DNA from: Pseudomonas fluorescens | GTDB taxonomy: Bacteria > Pseudomonadota > Gammaproteobacteria > Pseudomonadales > Pseudomonadaceae | NCBI RefSeq assembly: GCF_902498195.1 | Contig: NZ_CABVIY010000006.1 | Span: 186,001 to 250,000 of the forward strand | Direction of reading: 5' to 3' | Length of the DNA stretch: 64,000 nucleotides | In this document: positions 46,163-54,403 of the stretch, piece by piece | Layout of the letters: every line of letters starts with the position of its first letter | Numbering within the stretch: the first letter of the stretch is position 1 | Notes under the pieces: generated by a model | The model's input: the letters and a program-made list of their open reading frames with translations, nothing else | Told to the model about the DNA's origin: nothing | Databases searched by the model: none | Translations under genes and position numbers: made by a program

Positions 46163-46747
46163 TCATTGTGAAGGTGTCGGGCGATGCCAGGCCTGCCATG
46201 CGGCGATCAGCAAGCCCAGCAGAATGAATCCGCCAGGGGCCAGCACAGCCAGGCGCAACCCGGCGTCGACGCTCAGCACCCGCTGCCAATCCGACGGTGT
46301 CGCACCGATCAGCCATGGCCAGTGGTTGCCGAGTGTCCCGTTACCCAGGAGTTCACGCAGCCCGCCCATGCTGACCAACAATGCACCGAACAGTCCACAA
46401 AGGCGCAGACGATGTCGCAAGGTCGCCTGGAAAAATCCGGTGTGGTCCAACACGACACATTGCAGCGCGATCAACGCTGAATAGATTCCCAGCTGTTGAT
46501 GCCATTGCAACGACCAGACTTGCATGCCGAGCTCCGCACAACTGGTCAGCGTGGCGGCGAGCACCACGCCGGCCAGCAAGCGCATCGAAGGCAGCAGACG
46601 GGGTCGCACGGCATTCATGCCCAGGCCGAACAGGCCGATCACGATGATGAACATCAGCCACAAGCCCAGCGCGGTCATGAGTGAGCCGGTGGCGCCGATC
46701 AGCGGCGCAAGCATCAATGCGTTCTGCAACAGTGATGGTTTACTCAT
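46163..46747 (-). CDS. rnfE: Divergent RnfE (electron transport complex subunit E)
   Basis: A 194-residue membrane protein with about six helices, of the RnfE/NqrD family. Retained family pieces are LLVSMGGLRELLGNGTLG and LAVLAPGGFILLGLLIAA. Of the two conserved cysteines that hold the intramembrane iron-sulfur cluster, the first is replaced by Ala (LMLAPLIGAT, residue 14) and the second may be Cys97 (LQCVVLD). The start ATG at 46747 lies inside rnfG (8-base overlap). It is shorter than the ~230-residue E. coli RsxE. Confidence 0.82.
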   Translation of the reverse strand: MSKPSLLQNALMLAPLIGATGSLMTALGLWLMFIIVIGLFGLGMNAVRPRLLPSMRLLAGVVLAATLTSCAELGMQVWSLQWHQQLGIYSALIALQCVVLDHTGFFQATLRHRLRLCGLFGALLVSMGGLRELLGNGTLGNHWPWLIGATPSDWQRVLSVDAGLRLAVLAPGGFILLGLLIAAWQAWHRPTPSQ

Positions 46748-47351
46748 GGGAAGGGCTCCCGAGCAGGGGGTGCCGGTATTCATCGAAGTAGCGCAGCGCC
46801 TCGTGGGTGGCGTTGATCACCGCCCTGGACGTAATGGTCGCTCCCGCAATCTGGTCGAATTGTCCCTGGTCCTTTTTCAAGGCCCAGCCTTTGTCATCCG
46901 GATCAGTGAGCGACTTTGCGGAAAACAGCTGGAGCCATGCATTGGGCCATTCGGCGATCCGCGCACCCAGCCCAGGCGTTTCCGCTTGCCTGAGGGTTTT
47001 GACGCCAATCAGCCGGCCATTGAGGTCGATGGCGATCAGCAGATCGATAGCGCCGGAATAGCCCAGGGTCTGGCTGCGCAGCAGCACGGCATAGGGCTTG
47101 CCGGCCTTGGTGGCGCGGTAACCCGCCAGCAGCGTGCTGTTGCCCAGCGTCGGGTTGTCGAGGGTGAGCGGTTGTTCCAGCGGCTGATTGTCGTAGCTGT
47201 CGGGCGGTAGCAGGTCCAGCAGGTTGCGACTGTCGATCAGGCGCTGCTCAGCCGCGATCCGTGGCGCACCGTTGTGCTGCGCGAGCCAGGTCAAGCCAAT
47301 CCCGAGGGCGGCCAGTAAGGCAAGGATCGCAACGCTCGACACTCGTTTCAT
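46740..47351 (-). CDS. rnfG: RnfG (electron transport complex subunit G)
   Basis: A 203-residue protein with one N-terminal membrane helix (VAILALLAALGIGLTWLA) and a periplasmic FMN-binding domain. The family marks are ETPGLGARI, KDQGQFDQIAGATITSRAV; Thr172 is the expected covalent FMN site, although the preceding Ser/Thr of the SGAT motif is Ala. Its ATG overlaps the rnfD stop (ATGA). Confidence 0.88.
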   Translation of the reverse strand: MKRVSSVAILALLAALGIGLTWLAQHNGAPRIAAEQRLIDSRNLLDLLPPDSYDNQPLEQPLTLDNPTLGNSTLLAGYRATKAGKPYAVLLRSQTLGYSGAIDLLIAIDLNGRLIGVKTLRQAETPGLGARIAEWPNAWLQLFSAKSLTDPDDKGWALKKDQGQFDQIAGATITSRAVINATHEALRYFDEYRHPLLGSPSHE

Positions 47352-48340
47352 GGCGCAATCCGCCCTTGCCTGGCGCAGACGAACCGCTCCAGTGCCGGAA
47401 CGCAGAGGTTCATCAGCAATACCGCGAAGGCCACGCCGTCCGGATAACCGCCCCACGTACGAATCAGATACGTCAGCAGCCCGACACCGATGCCGAACAG
47501 CAATCTCGCGCCGGGACTTTTGGCGCCGGACACCGGTTCCGTCACGATGAAGAACGCTCCCAGCATGCTGGCGCCGGTGAGCAGATGAAACAACGGTGAG
47601 CCATTGGAGTCGGAGCCTGAGCCGTTCCAGCACACCAGACTGATGAGGAACAGGCTACCGAGCATGCCGACCGGCGCATGCCAGCCGAACACCTTGCGTT
47701 GGAGCAGAAACGCGCCGCCCGCGAGAAAGGCCAGGTTTACCCATTCAACACCGCGACCGCCGACATGACCGAACGCCGGATTCATCGAGAACAACTCGTC
47801 CATGGTCAGGCTTTTGTTGATCCTCAGACTGTCCAGTGCCGTGGCCCGGACCCAGGCATCCGGGAGTTGACCGACACCGAATACCTGCTGCACACCGGCT
47901 GACAGATCTATGCCGTGGGACGCCGGCCAGTGGGTCAGTTGTTGCGGAAACGCCACCACCACCCATGCAAAACCAAGCATCGCCGGGTTGAACGGATTGC
48001 TGCCGACACCGCCATACAAGTGCTTGCCGAACAGCATGGCAAACGCGGCGGCAGTGACCGTCAACCACCACGGGCAATAGGGCGGCAAGGCCAGGGCCAG
48101 TAGCGTGGCACTGACAAGGGCGCTGCCGTCGCTCAAGGTCGGTTTGAGGGTGCGCTTGCGCAACTTCAGCACTGCGGCCTCAACGGCCAACGCACTCGCG
48201 CTTGCCAGCATCAGGTTGATCAACACGCCCCAGCCGTAAAGCCAGGACAACGCCAGCATTCCTGGCAGCGTCGCCAGTAGAACCAGTTTCATGGCCTGCT
48301 GCAGGCGTACGTCGACCGACTCAAGGGGCGGCATGGGCAT
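47348..48340 (-). CDS. rnfD: RnfD (electron transport complex subunit D)
   Basis: A 330-residue membrane protein with about nine to ten helices. Marks of the family are LVSATLLALALPPYCPWW, GKHLYGGVGSNPFNPAM and FFIVTEPVSGAKSPGARLLF; a periplasmic loop has DAWVRATALD, with Thr167 where FMN is usually attached. The start overlaps the end of rnfB by 20 bases (or 14 if the second ATG at 48334 is used). Confidence 0.92.
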   Translation of the reverse strand: MPMPPLESVDVRLQQAMKLVLLATLPGMLALSWLYGWGVLINLMLASASALAVEAAVLKLRKRTLKPTLSDGSALVSATLLALALPPYCPWWLTVTAAAFAMLFGKHLYGGVGSNPFNPAMLGFAWVVVAFPQQLTHWPASHGIDLSAGVQQVFGVGQLPDAWVRATALDSLRINKSLTMDELFSMNPAFGHVGGRGVEWVNLAFLAGGAFLLQRKVFGWHAPVGMLGSLFLISLVCWNGSGSDSNGSPLFHLLTGASMLGAFFIVTEPVSGAKSPGARLLFGIGVGLLTYLIRTWGGYPDGVAFAVLLMNLCVPALERFVCARQGRIAP

Positions 48341-49331
48341 TCACCTGGCGTTCGGCTTCGCTGAGTGCACGCTCCAGGGCTTCGATCTGCTCGACGGGTG
48401 CCTGGCCGGCTTGAGCTTTTTTCAGCTCGGCACGGCGCATGGCCAACTGGATCTTCGCGCGGTTCAGCTCGGCATTCTTTGCCGGAGGCGCCGTGGGAGC
48501 CGGAGCGAGTGGTGCAGCGCTTTCCAGTTGCGCCAGGGCGTGCTCGGCGGCTTCGAACTGTTGTTGCAGGACAATCAATTGCGACTGCTGTTCGAAGGTC
48601 GGTGGATGGCCGAAAGCCTTGAGTGACTTGGTCAATTGCGCCCGACTCATCGCCAGTTCGATCCTGGCCTTCTTCAAGGCCGCATCGGCATTGGCGGCTT
48701 TCTGGGCGCGAACGCGCTCAAGCGCGGCCTGCACCGGGTCGAGGGTCGCTGCGCTGGGCTGGTTGGCGCGTTGCGCGCGCACCTGGCGTTCAGCAGCCTT
48801 TTGTTGCTCCTCGCGTTGCAGGCGTGCGTTGCGCTGTTCGAAGCGAAGCCGTGCGTGATTACGCTTGGCGGCGCGGGCGCGTTGCGCTTCAAGGCTGAAT
48901 GCCAGCCCCCCGACAATGGGCAGCACCGTGGCTATCGGCAACGGGCGCATTTCGATGCAATCCACTGGACAAGGCGCCACGCAGAGGTCGCAACCGGTGC
49001 ATTCATCGATGATCACCGTGTGCATCAGCTTGGCCGCGCCGACGATGGCATCCACCGGGCAGGCCTGGATGCATTTGGTGCAGCCGATGCATTCGGCTTC
49101 GCGGATGTAGGCGATCTGCGCCGGGGCCGAACCACGGCTGACATCCAGTTCCAGCACCGGCACGTTCAGCAGTTCGGCCAGGGCACCGATGGTTTCGTTA
49201 CCGCCCGGAGGGCACTTGTTGATCGGCTCGCCGGCGGCGATGCCTTCAGCGTACGGTTTGCATCCGGGATGACCGCACTTGCCGCACTGAGTCTGCGGCA
49301 AGAGGGCGTCGATCCTTTGAATCAGACTCAT
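48321..49331 (-). CDS. rnfB: RnfB ferredoxin subunit carrying an RnfC-like C-terminal tail
   Basis: A 336-residue protein, far longer than the ~190 of normal RnfB. It begins MSLIQRIDALLPQTQCGKCG, directly at the 4Fe-4S domain, so the N-terminal membrane helix of RnfB is missing. The CGKCGHPGC...NKC cluster and two ferredoxin motifs (CIGCTKCIQACP, CTGCDLCVAPCP) are intact. A hydrophobic stretch at 130-147 is followed by a charged coiled-coil tail to the end, with RLRFEQRNARLQREEQQKAA and DPVQAALERVRAQKA, which resemble the tail of RnfC, and two repeats (about 217-271 and 287-332). No rnfC gene is present. The ATG overlaps the rnfA stop. Confidence 0.88.
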   Translation of the reverse strand: MSLIQRIDALLPQTQCGKCGHPGCKPYAEGIAAGEPINKCPPGGNETIGALAELLNVPVLELDVSRGSAPAQIAYIREAECIGCTKCIQACPVDAIVGAAKLMHTVIIDECTGCDLCVAPCPVDCIEMRPLPIATVLPIVGGLAFSLEAQRARAAKRNHARLRFEQRNARLQREEQQKAAERQVRAQRANQPSAATLDPVQAALERVRAQKAANADAALKKARIELAMSRAQLTKSLKAFGHPPTFEQQSQLIVLQQQFEAAEHALAQLESAAPLAPAPTAPPAKNAELNRAKIQLAMRRAELKKAQAGQAPVEQIEALERALSEAERQVNAHAAP

Positions 49332-49897
49332 GTTTTGATCAGTCCGCTGAATCCGAGAAAGGCCACTGCAATCAGGCCGGCGCCGATCAGGTCGATCGGC
49401 AAGCCGCGAAAGGGCAGGGGCACATCGTTATCGAGTGTGCGTTGTCGCAGGTCGTTGAACAGACCCAGCACCAGCCAGAAACCCAGCCCGGCACCCAGGC
49501 TCAGGGCTGCGGCAGCAACGAATCCCTTGTCATTCTGGATGTTGATAAGCGCCACCCCGAGCACGCCGGCATTGCCCAGCAGCAACGGCCAAAGCCCCTC
49601 GAACGGCAGCGTTGAAAACAGCCGTGACAGCCCTTTCAGCAAGGGGCTGATCAGCAACACACTCAAGGGCAGGAGCACGAAAAGTCGCAGCCCTGTCGCT
49701 TGCAGCGGGATAAGCAACACATGATAGAGGGAGTATCCGAGCAGGCCGACCACCAGCATCAGGCAGGTCGTCGCGATCCCCAGTGCATGGACTTGCCGAC
49801 GTTCACTGCCCAACAGCGGATCGACACCCAGCGGCCAGTGCAACACAAAGTTGTTGATCAGGGCGGTGCTGATAAGCGTAAGCATTGCTTCGGTCAT
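49328..49897 (-). CDS. rnfA: Divergent RnfA (electron transport complex subunit A)
   Basis: A 189-residue membrane protein with about six helices, first gene of the operon. Family segments include ALINNFVLHWPLGVDPLLG, GVLGVALINIQNDKGF and the C-terminal DVPLPFRGLPIDLIGAGLIA. The two conserved cysteines that bind the intramembrane cluster are replaced: Asp26 for the first (LGVDPLLG) and Ala110 for the second (LGNAGVLGVAL). Confidence 0.87.
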   Translation of the reverse strand: MTEAMLTLISTALINNFVLHWPLGVDPLLGSERRQVHALGIATTCLMLVVGLLGYSLYHVLLIPLQATGLRLFVLLPLSVLLISPLLKGLSRLFSTLPFEGLWPLLLGNAGVLGVALINIQNDKGFVAAAALSLGAGLGFWLVLGLFNDLRQRTLDNDVPLPFRGLPIDLIGAGLIAVAFLGFSGLIKT

Positions 49898-49986
49898 GAT
49901 CGTGCCGGCAAGAACGGGGCTTTTTAACGCAGGTGTGTAAAAAGCTTAGGCATTATCCGGCAAGGGCGGAGGGTGGGCCAGACATG

Positions 49987-50022
49987 AAAATCCCACAGCC
50001 GCGCCAGGCACGACTGTGGGAT
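49987..50022 (-). terminator. Terminator of metG
   Basis: ATCCCACAG / CTGTGGGAT with a 15-base loop; TTTTC follows on the minus strand. Confidence 0.7.
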
Positions 50023-50039
50023 CGGTTTGCCGCCGTACC

Positions 50040-52091
50040 TTACTTGATCCGCTGACCAGGCTTGGCGCCGCTGTCAGGGCTCAGCAGGTAGATTTCTTCA
50101 CCGCCAGGGCCGGCCGCCATCACCATGCCTTCGGAGATGCCGAACTTCATTTTGCGAGGCTTGAGGTTGGCGATCATCATGGTCAGGCGACCGTCGAGCT
50201 TGGACGGGTCCGGGTAAGCGCTCTTGATCCCGGAGAACACGTTGCGTTGCTCGTCACCGATATCGAGGGTCAGGCGCAGCAGTTTATCGGCACCCTCTAC
50301 GTGCTCGGCCTTGACGATCAGGGCGACGCGCAGGTCGACCGCGGCAAAGGTGTCGAACTCGATTTCCGGCGACAACGGATCCTTGGCCAGCTCGCCATTG
50401 CCGGCGGGTGCCGCTTCGCCCGTGTCGGTCTGGCTGGCGGTCAGGTCTTCCTTCGACGCGTCGGTCATGGCCTGCACCTTGACCGGGTCGATCCGGGTCA
50501 TCAGTGGCTTGAACTCATTCAACTGATGGTTGGCGAGCCAGATGGCGTGGTCGTTCCAGGTCAGCGGCGCGACATTGAGGAACGCCTCGGCATCGGCGGC
50601 CAGCAGCGGCAGCACCGGCTTGAGGAAAATCACCAGTTGGCGGAACAGGTTGACGCCCGTGGCGCAGATCGCCTGGACTTCATCCTGCTTGCCTTCCTGT
50701 TTGTTCAGCGACCAGGGAGCCTTGTCGGCGATCCAGGCGTTCGCGCGATCGGCCAGGGCCATGATCTCGCGCATGGCGCGGGCAAAGTCGCGGGCTTCAT
50801 AGGCGTCGGCGATGCCAGGCGCGGCAGCCAGGAACGCTTCGGTCAGCTCCGGCGCGGCGTTGGTGTCGACCATCACGCCGGCATTGCCCTTGTGGATGAA
50901 ACCGGCGCAGCGGCTGGCGATGTTGACGACTTTGCCGACCAGGTCGGAGTTGACCTTCTGCACGAAGTCTTCGAGGTTCAGGTCCAGGTCGTCGACGCCA
51001 CGGCTGAGCTTGGCCGCGTAGTAGTAGCGCAGGTATTCCGGCGACAGGTGATCCAGGTAGGTCCGGGCCTTGATGAAGGTGCCGCGGGACTTGGACATTT
51101 TCTGGCCGTTGACGGTCAGGTAGCCGTGTACGTTGATGCCGGTCGGCTTGCGATAACCCGCGCCTTCGAGCATGGCTGGCCAGAACAGGGCGTGGAAATT
51201 GACGATGTCCTTGCCGATGAAGTGGTACAGCTCGGCGGTGGAGTCCTTGCCCCAGAACGCGTCGAAGTCCAGCTCCGGCGTGCGGTCGCACAGGTTCTTG
51301 AAGCTCGCCATGTAGCCGATCGGCGCATCCAGCCACACGTAGAAGTACTTGCCCGGCTCATCGGGGATTTCGAAGCCGAAGTACGGCGCATCGCGGGAGA
51401 TGTCCCACTGTTGCAGGCCGGCATCCAGCCATTCGGCGATTTTGTTGGCGACGGCGTCCTGCAGGGTGCCACTGCGGGTCCAGGTCTGCAGCATGGCCTG
51501 GAAGTCCGGCAACTTGAAGAAGAAGTGCTGGGAGTCCTTGAGCACCGGAGTCGCGCCGGAAATGGCCGACTTCGGGTCTTTGAGGTCGGTCGGTGCGTAG
51601 GTGGCACCGCATTTCTCGCAGTTGTCGCCGTACTGGTCTTCAGTGCCGCATTTCGGGCAGGTGCCCTTGATGAAACGGTCGGCCAGGAACATTTTCTTTT
51701 CCGGGTCGAAATACTGAGTGATCGAGCGCGTGGCGATGTGCCCGGCGTCGCGCAGCTTCAGGTAGATCTGGCTCGACAGCTCACGGTTTTCTTCAGCGTG
51801 AGTGGAGTGGAAGTTGTCGAAGTCCACCAGGAACTCGGCAAAGTCGGCGCTGTGTTCAGCCTGGACGTTGGCGATCAGTTGTTCCGGGGTGATGCCTTCC
51901 TTTTCCGCGCGCAGCATGATGGCCGAACCGTGGGCGTCGTCGGCGCAGACATAGATGCATTGGTTGCCGCGGTGCTTCTGGAAGCGCACCCACATATCGG
52001 TCTGGATGTATTCCAGCATATGGCCGAGGTGAATCGAACCATTGGCATAGGGCAGGGCGCTGGTGACGAGAATCTTGCGTGGCTCGGACAT
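50040..52091 (-). CDS. metG: Methionine--tRNA ligase
   Basis: A 683-residue class I synthetase. HIGH is in LPYANGSIHLGHMLEY (14-25), the zinc knuckle with two CxxC pairs is CPKCGTEDQYGDNCEKCG (near 144-161), and KMSKSRGTF is near residue 330. The C-terminal ~110 residues are the tRNA-binding OB domain (VDLRVALIVKAEHVEGADKL). Divergent from apbC, a common arrangement. Confidence 0.97.
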   Translation of the reverse strand: MSEPRKILVTSALPYANGSIHLGHMLEYIQTDMWVRFQKHRGNQCIYVCADDAHGSAIMLRAEKEGITPEQLIANVQAEHSADFAEFLVDFDNFHSTHAEENRELSSQIYLKLRDAGHIATRSITQYFDPEKKMFLADRFIKGTCPKCGTEDQYGDNCEKCGATYAPTDLKDPKSAISGATPVLKDSQHFFFKLPDFQAMLQTWTRSGTLQDAVANKIAEWLDAGLQQWDISRDAPYFGFEIPDEPGKYFYVWLDAPIGYMASFKNLCDRTPELDFDAFWGKDSTAELYHFIGKDIVNFHALFWPAMLEGAGYRKPTGINVHGYLTVNGQKMSKSRGTFIKARTYLDHLSPEYLRYYYAAKLSRGVDDLDLNLEDFVQKVNSDLVGKVVNIASRCAGFIHKGNAGVMVDTNAAPELTEAFLAAAPGIADAYEARDFARAMREIMALADRANAWIADKAPWSLNKQEGKQDEVQAICATGVNLFRQLVIFLKPVLPLLAADAEAFLNVAPLTWNDHAIWLANHQLNEFKPLMTRIDPVKVQAMTDASKEDLTASQTDTGEAAPAGNGELAKDPLSPEIEFDTFAAVDLRVALIVKAEHVEGADKLLRLTLDIGDEQRNVFSGIKSAYPDPSKLDGRLTMMIANLKPRKMKFGISEGMVMAAGPGGEEIYLLSPDSGAKPGQRIK

Positions 52092-52257
52092 GGGGCTCGG
52101 CTACTTGATGAAACGGAGGTCGGCCACTATAAAGCGCCGGCGCATATTTTTCACCTTTGAGGCTGTTTCCTCCGATGATCACACCGGTGATGCCCCCAAA
52201 AGATCAGAACAGGTACGATACCCGCCTGATTTTCCAGTCTTGCTATCGGAGTTGCCC

Positions 52258-53352
52258 ATGAGCGCCGTCAATCGCGCAGCGGTGGAAGCCGTCCTTCGCC
52301 AATACACCGACCCTTACCTGAACCAGGACCCGGTCAGCGCCGGATGCGTGCGCAGCATCGATGTCCAGGGCGACCGCGTCAGCGTCCAGCTCGAACTGGG
52401 CTACGCCGCCGGTCTGTTCAAGAGTGGCTGGGCGCAGATGCTGCAAATGGCCATCGAAGGCCTGGACGGCGTAGGGTCGGCCCGCGTCGACATCACCAGT
52501 GTGATTGCCGCGCACAAGGCCCAGGCTCAGATTCCGGGCCTGGCCAACGTCAAGAACGTGGTTGCCGTGGCCTCTGGCAAGGGCGGCGTGGGCAAATCCA
52601 CCACCGCCGCCAACCTGGCATTGGCCCTGGCCCGAGAAGGCGCCAAGGTGGGGATTCTCGACGCCGACATCTATGGACCGAGCCAAGGCATCATGTTCGG
52701 CATCGCCGAAGGCACCCGGCCGCAAATCAAGGATCAAAAGTGGTTCGTGCCCATCGAGTCCCATGGCGTTGAAGTGATGTCCATGGCGTTCCTGACCGAT
52801 GACAACACGCCGATGGTCTGGCGCGGGCCGATGGTGTCCGGCGCCTTGTTGCAGCTGGTGACCCAGACGGCCTGGGGTGACCTGGATTACCTGGTCATCG
52901 ACATGCCGCCGGGCACCGGTGACATCCAGTTGACTCTGGCGCAGAAAGTCCCGGTAGCCGGTGCGGTCATCGTCACCACGCCACAGGACCTGGCCCTGCT
53001 TGACGCGCGCAAGGGCGTGGAAATGTTCCGCAAGGTCAACATTCCGGTGCTGGGTGTGGTGGAAAACATGGCCGTGCACATCTGCTCCAATTGCGGGCAT
53101 GCGGAGCATCTGTTCGGCGAGGGCGGCGGGGTGAAACTGGCCAGCCAGTACGGCGTCGAGTTGCTGGCCTCGTTGCCGCTGTCGATGGTCATCCGCGAAC
53201 AGGCCGATGGCGGCAAACCAACGGTGATCGCCGAGCCTGACAGCCCGATTGCAATGGTCTACCAGGAACTGGCTCGCCATGTCGGCGCGCGGATCGTGTT
53301 GCAGGAAGCGGCGATGCCGGCGATGCCGAACATCACCATCAGCGACGATTGA
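52258..53352 (+). CDS. apbC: Iron-sulfur cluster carrier protein ApbC (Mrp/NBP35 family)
   Basis: A 364-residue P-loop ATPase that binds and transfers 4Fe-4S clusters. An N-terminal MIP18-like domain is followed by the deviant Walker A VASGKGGVGKSTTAANLALA near residue 106 and the bridging CxxC of the family in HICSNCGHAEH. The ATG at 52258 has CGGAG upstream; the frame is open further left, overlapping metG, without similarity. Confidence 0.94.
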   Translation: MSAVNRAAVEAVLRQYTDPYLNQDPVSAGCVRSIDVQGDRVSVQLELGYAAGLFKSGWAQMLQMAIEGLDGVGSARVDITSVIAAHKAQAQIPGLANVKNVVAVASGKGGVGKSTTAANLALALAREGAKVGILDADIYGPSQGIMFGIAEGTRPQIKDQKWFVPIESHGVEVMSMAFLTDDNTPMVWRGPMVSGALLQLVTQTAWGDLDYLVIDMPPGTGDIQLTLAQKVPVAGAVIVTTPQDLALLDARKGVEMFRKVNIPVLGVVENMAVHICSNCGHAEHLFGEGGGVKLASQYGVELLASLPLSMVIREQADGGKPTVIAEPDSPIAMVYQELARHVGARIVLQEAAMPAMPNITISDD

Positions 53353-53376
53353 TTAGCTGAAGACGCGCAATACATT

Positions 53377-53465
53377 GTGGGAGCGGGCTTGCTCGCGAAT
53401 ACGGTGTGTCATTCAACGGATAAGTTGACTGATCTACTGCATTCGCGAGCAAGCCCGCTCCTACA
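53377..53465. repeat. REPIN between apbC and the SDR gene
   Basis: Inverted GTGGGAGCGGGCTTGCTCGC arms; the right arm ends CTCCTACA in place of CTCCCACA. Located at a point where gene order differs from P. aeruginosa. Confidence 0.87.
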
Positions 53466-53482
53466 TTTTTTCGGTGTATGCC

Positions 53483-54241
53483 TTAAATCCGCAACCCGCC
53501 ATCCATTTCCAGGATCCGGCCGGTGTAGTAGTCGTTCTCGAATATATAGGCCGCCGAATGGGCAATCTCGTCCGGCTTGCCCATGCGCTTGAGCGGAATC
53601 CCCGAGGTCATCTTCTCCAGCGCTTCAGGCTTCATGCCCAGCGTCATCTCGGTCTCGATGAACCCCGGTGCAATGCCCGCCACGCGAATGCCGTAGCGCG
53701 CCAGTTCCTTGGCCCAGGTCACGGTCGCGGCGGCGACACCGGCCTTGGCGGCGGAGTAGTTGGTCTGGCCGACGTTGCCGGCACGGGAAATCGACGAGAT
53801 ATTGATGATCGCGCCGCTGTTCTTCAGCTCGACCATTTTCGCCGCGACTTCACGGGTGCACAGGAACACGCCGGTCAGGTTGACGTCGATGACCGCCTGC
53901 CACTGGGCCAGGCTCATCCTGGTCATCTCGCCGTCCTTGACCTTGAGCAGCAGGCCGTCGCGCAGGATCCCGGCGTTGTTGATCAAACCATGGATCGCGC
54001 CGAAATCTTCGGCAACCTGCGCGACCATGTGCGTCACTTGCTCCTCATTGGCGACGTTGCACAGGTAGGCACGGGCTTCGACACCCCTGGCCTGGCAGGC
54101 GGCCACGGCGTCATCGAGTTTTTCCTGGTTGAGATCCACCAGCGCCAGCTTCGCGCCCTTGGCCGCCAAATACTCGGCCATGGATCGGCCTAAACCCTGG
54201 CAACCGCCCGTGATAATGATTACTTTGTCAGTGAGTTGCAT
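53483..54241 (-). CDS. Short-chain dehydrogenase/reductase (FabG-like)
   Basis: A 252-residue SDR. The cofactor motif is IIITGGCQGLGRSMAEYLA, NNAG is in GLINNAGILRDG, and the catalytic Ser, Tyr and Lys are in INISSISRAGNVGQTNYSAAKAG split by the usual spacing (YxxxK). C-terminal EMDGGLRI is typical. Substrate unknown; FabG-like or acetoacetyl-CoA reductase-like. A second ATG two codons upstream (54247) is possible. Confidence 0.9.
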   Translation of the reverse strand: MQLTDKVIIITGGCQGLGRSMAEYLAAKGAKLALVDLNQEKLDDAVAACQARGVEARAYLCNVANEEQVTHMVAQVAEDFGAIHGLINNAGILRDGLLLKVKDGEMTRMSLAQWQAVIDVNLTGVFLCTREVAAKMVELKNSGAIINISSISRAGNVGQTNYSAAKAGVAAATVTWAKELARYGIRVAGIAPGFIETEMTLGMKPEALEKMTSGIPLKRMGKPDEIAHSAAYIFENDYYTGRILEMDGGLRI

Positions 54242-54403
54242 TCGCATGCCCCGGTAGCAGGTCTGAGTGGTGTCCTTTCAGAGAGCCTCTCGATCGGCGC
54301 CTGGCATGGCCTGGCTGCACATGAGAATTGCCCGATGGCTGACTGGAACTTTCACCAGTCGCCCGTCCGTTTTTTTGACGGATTCTATATAAGGAGTCAT
54401 AAA

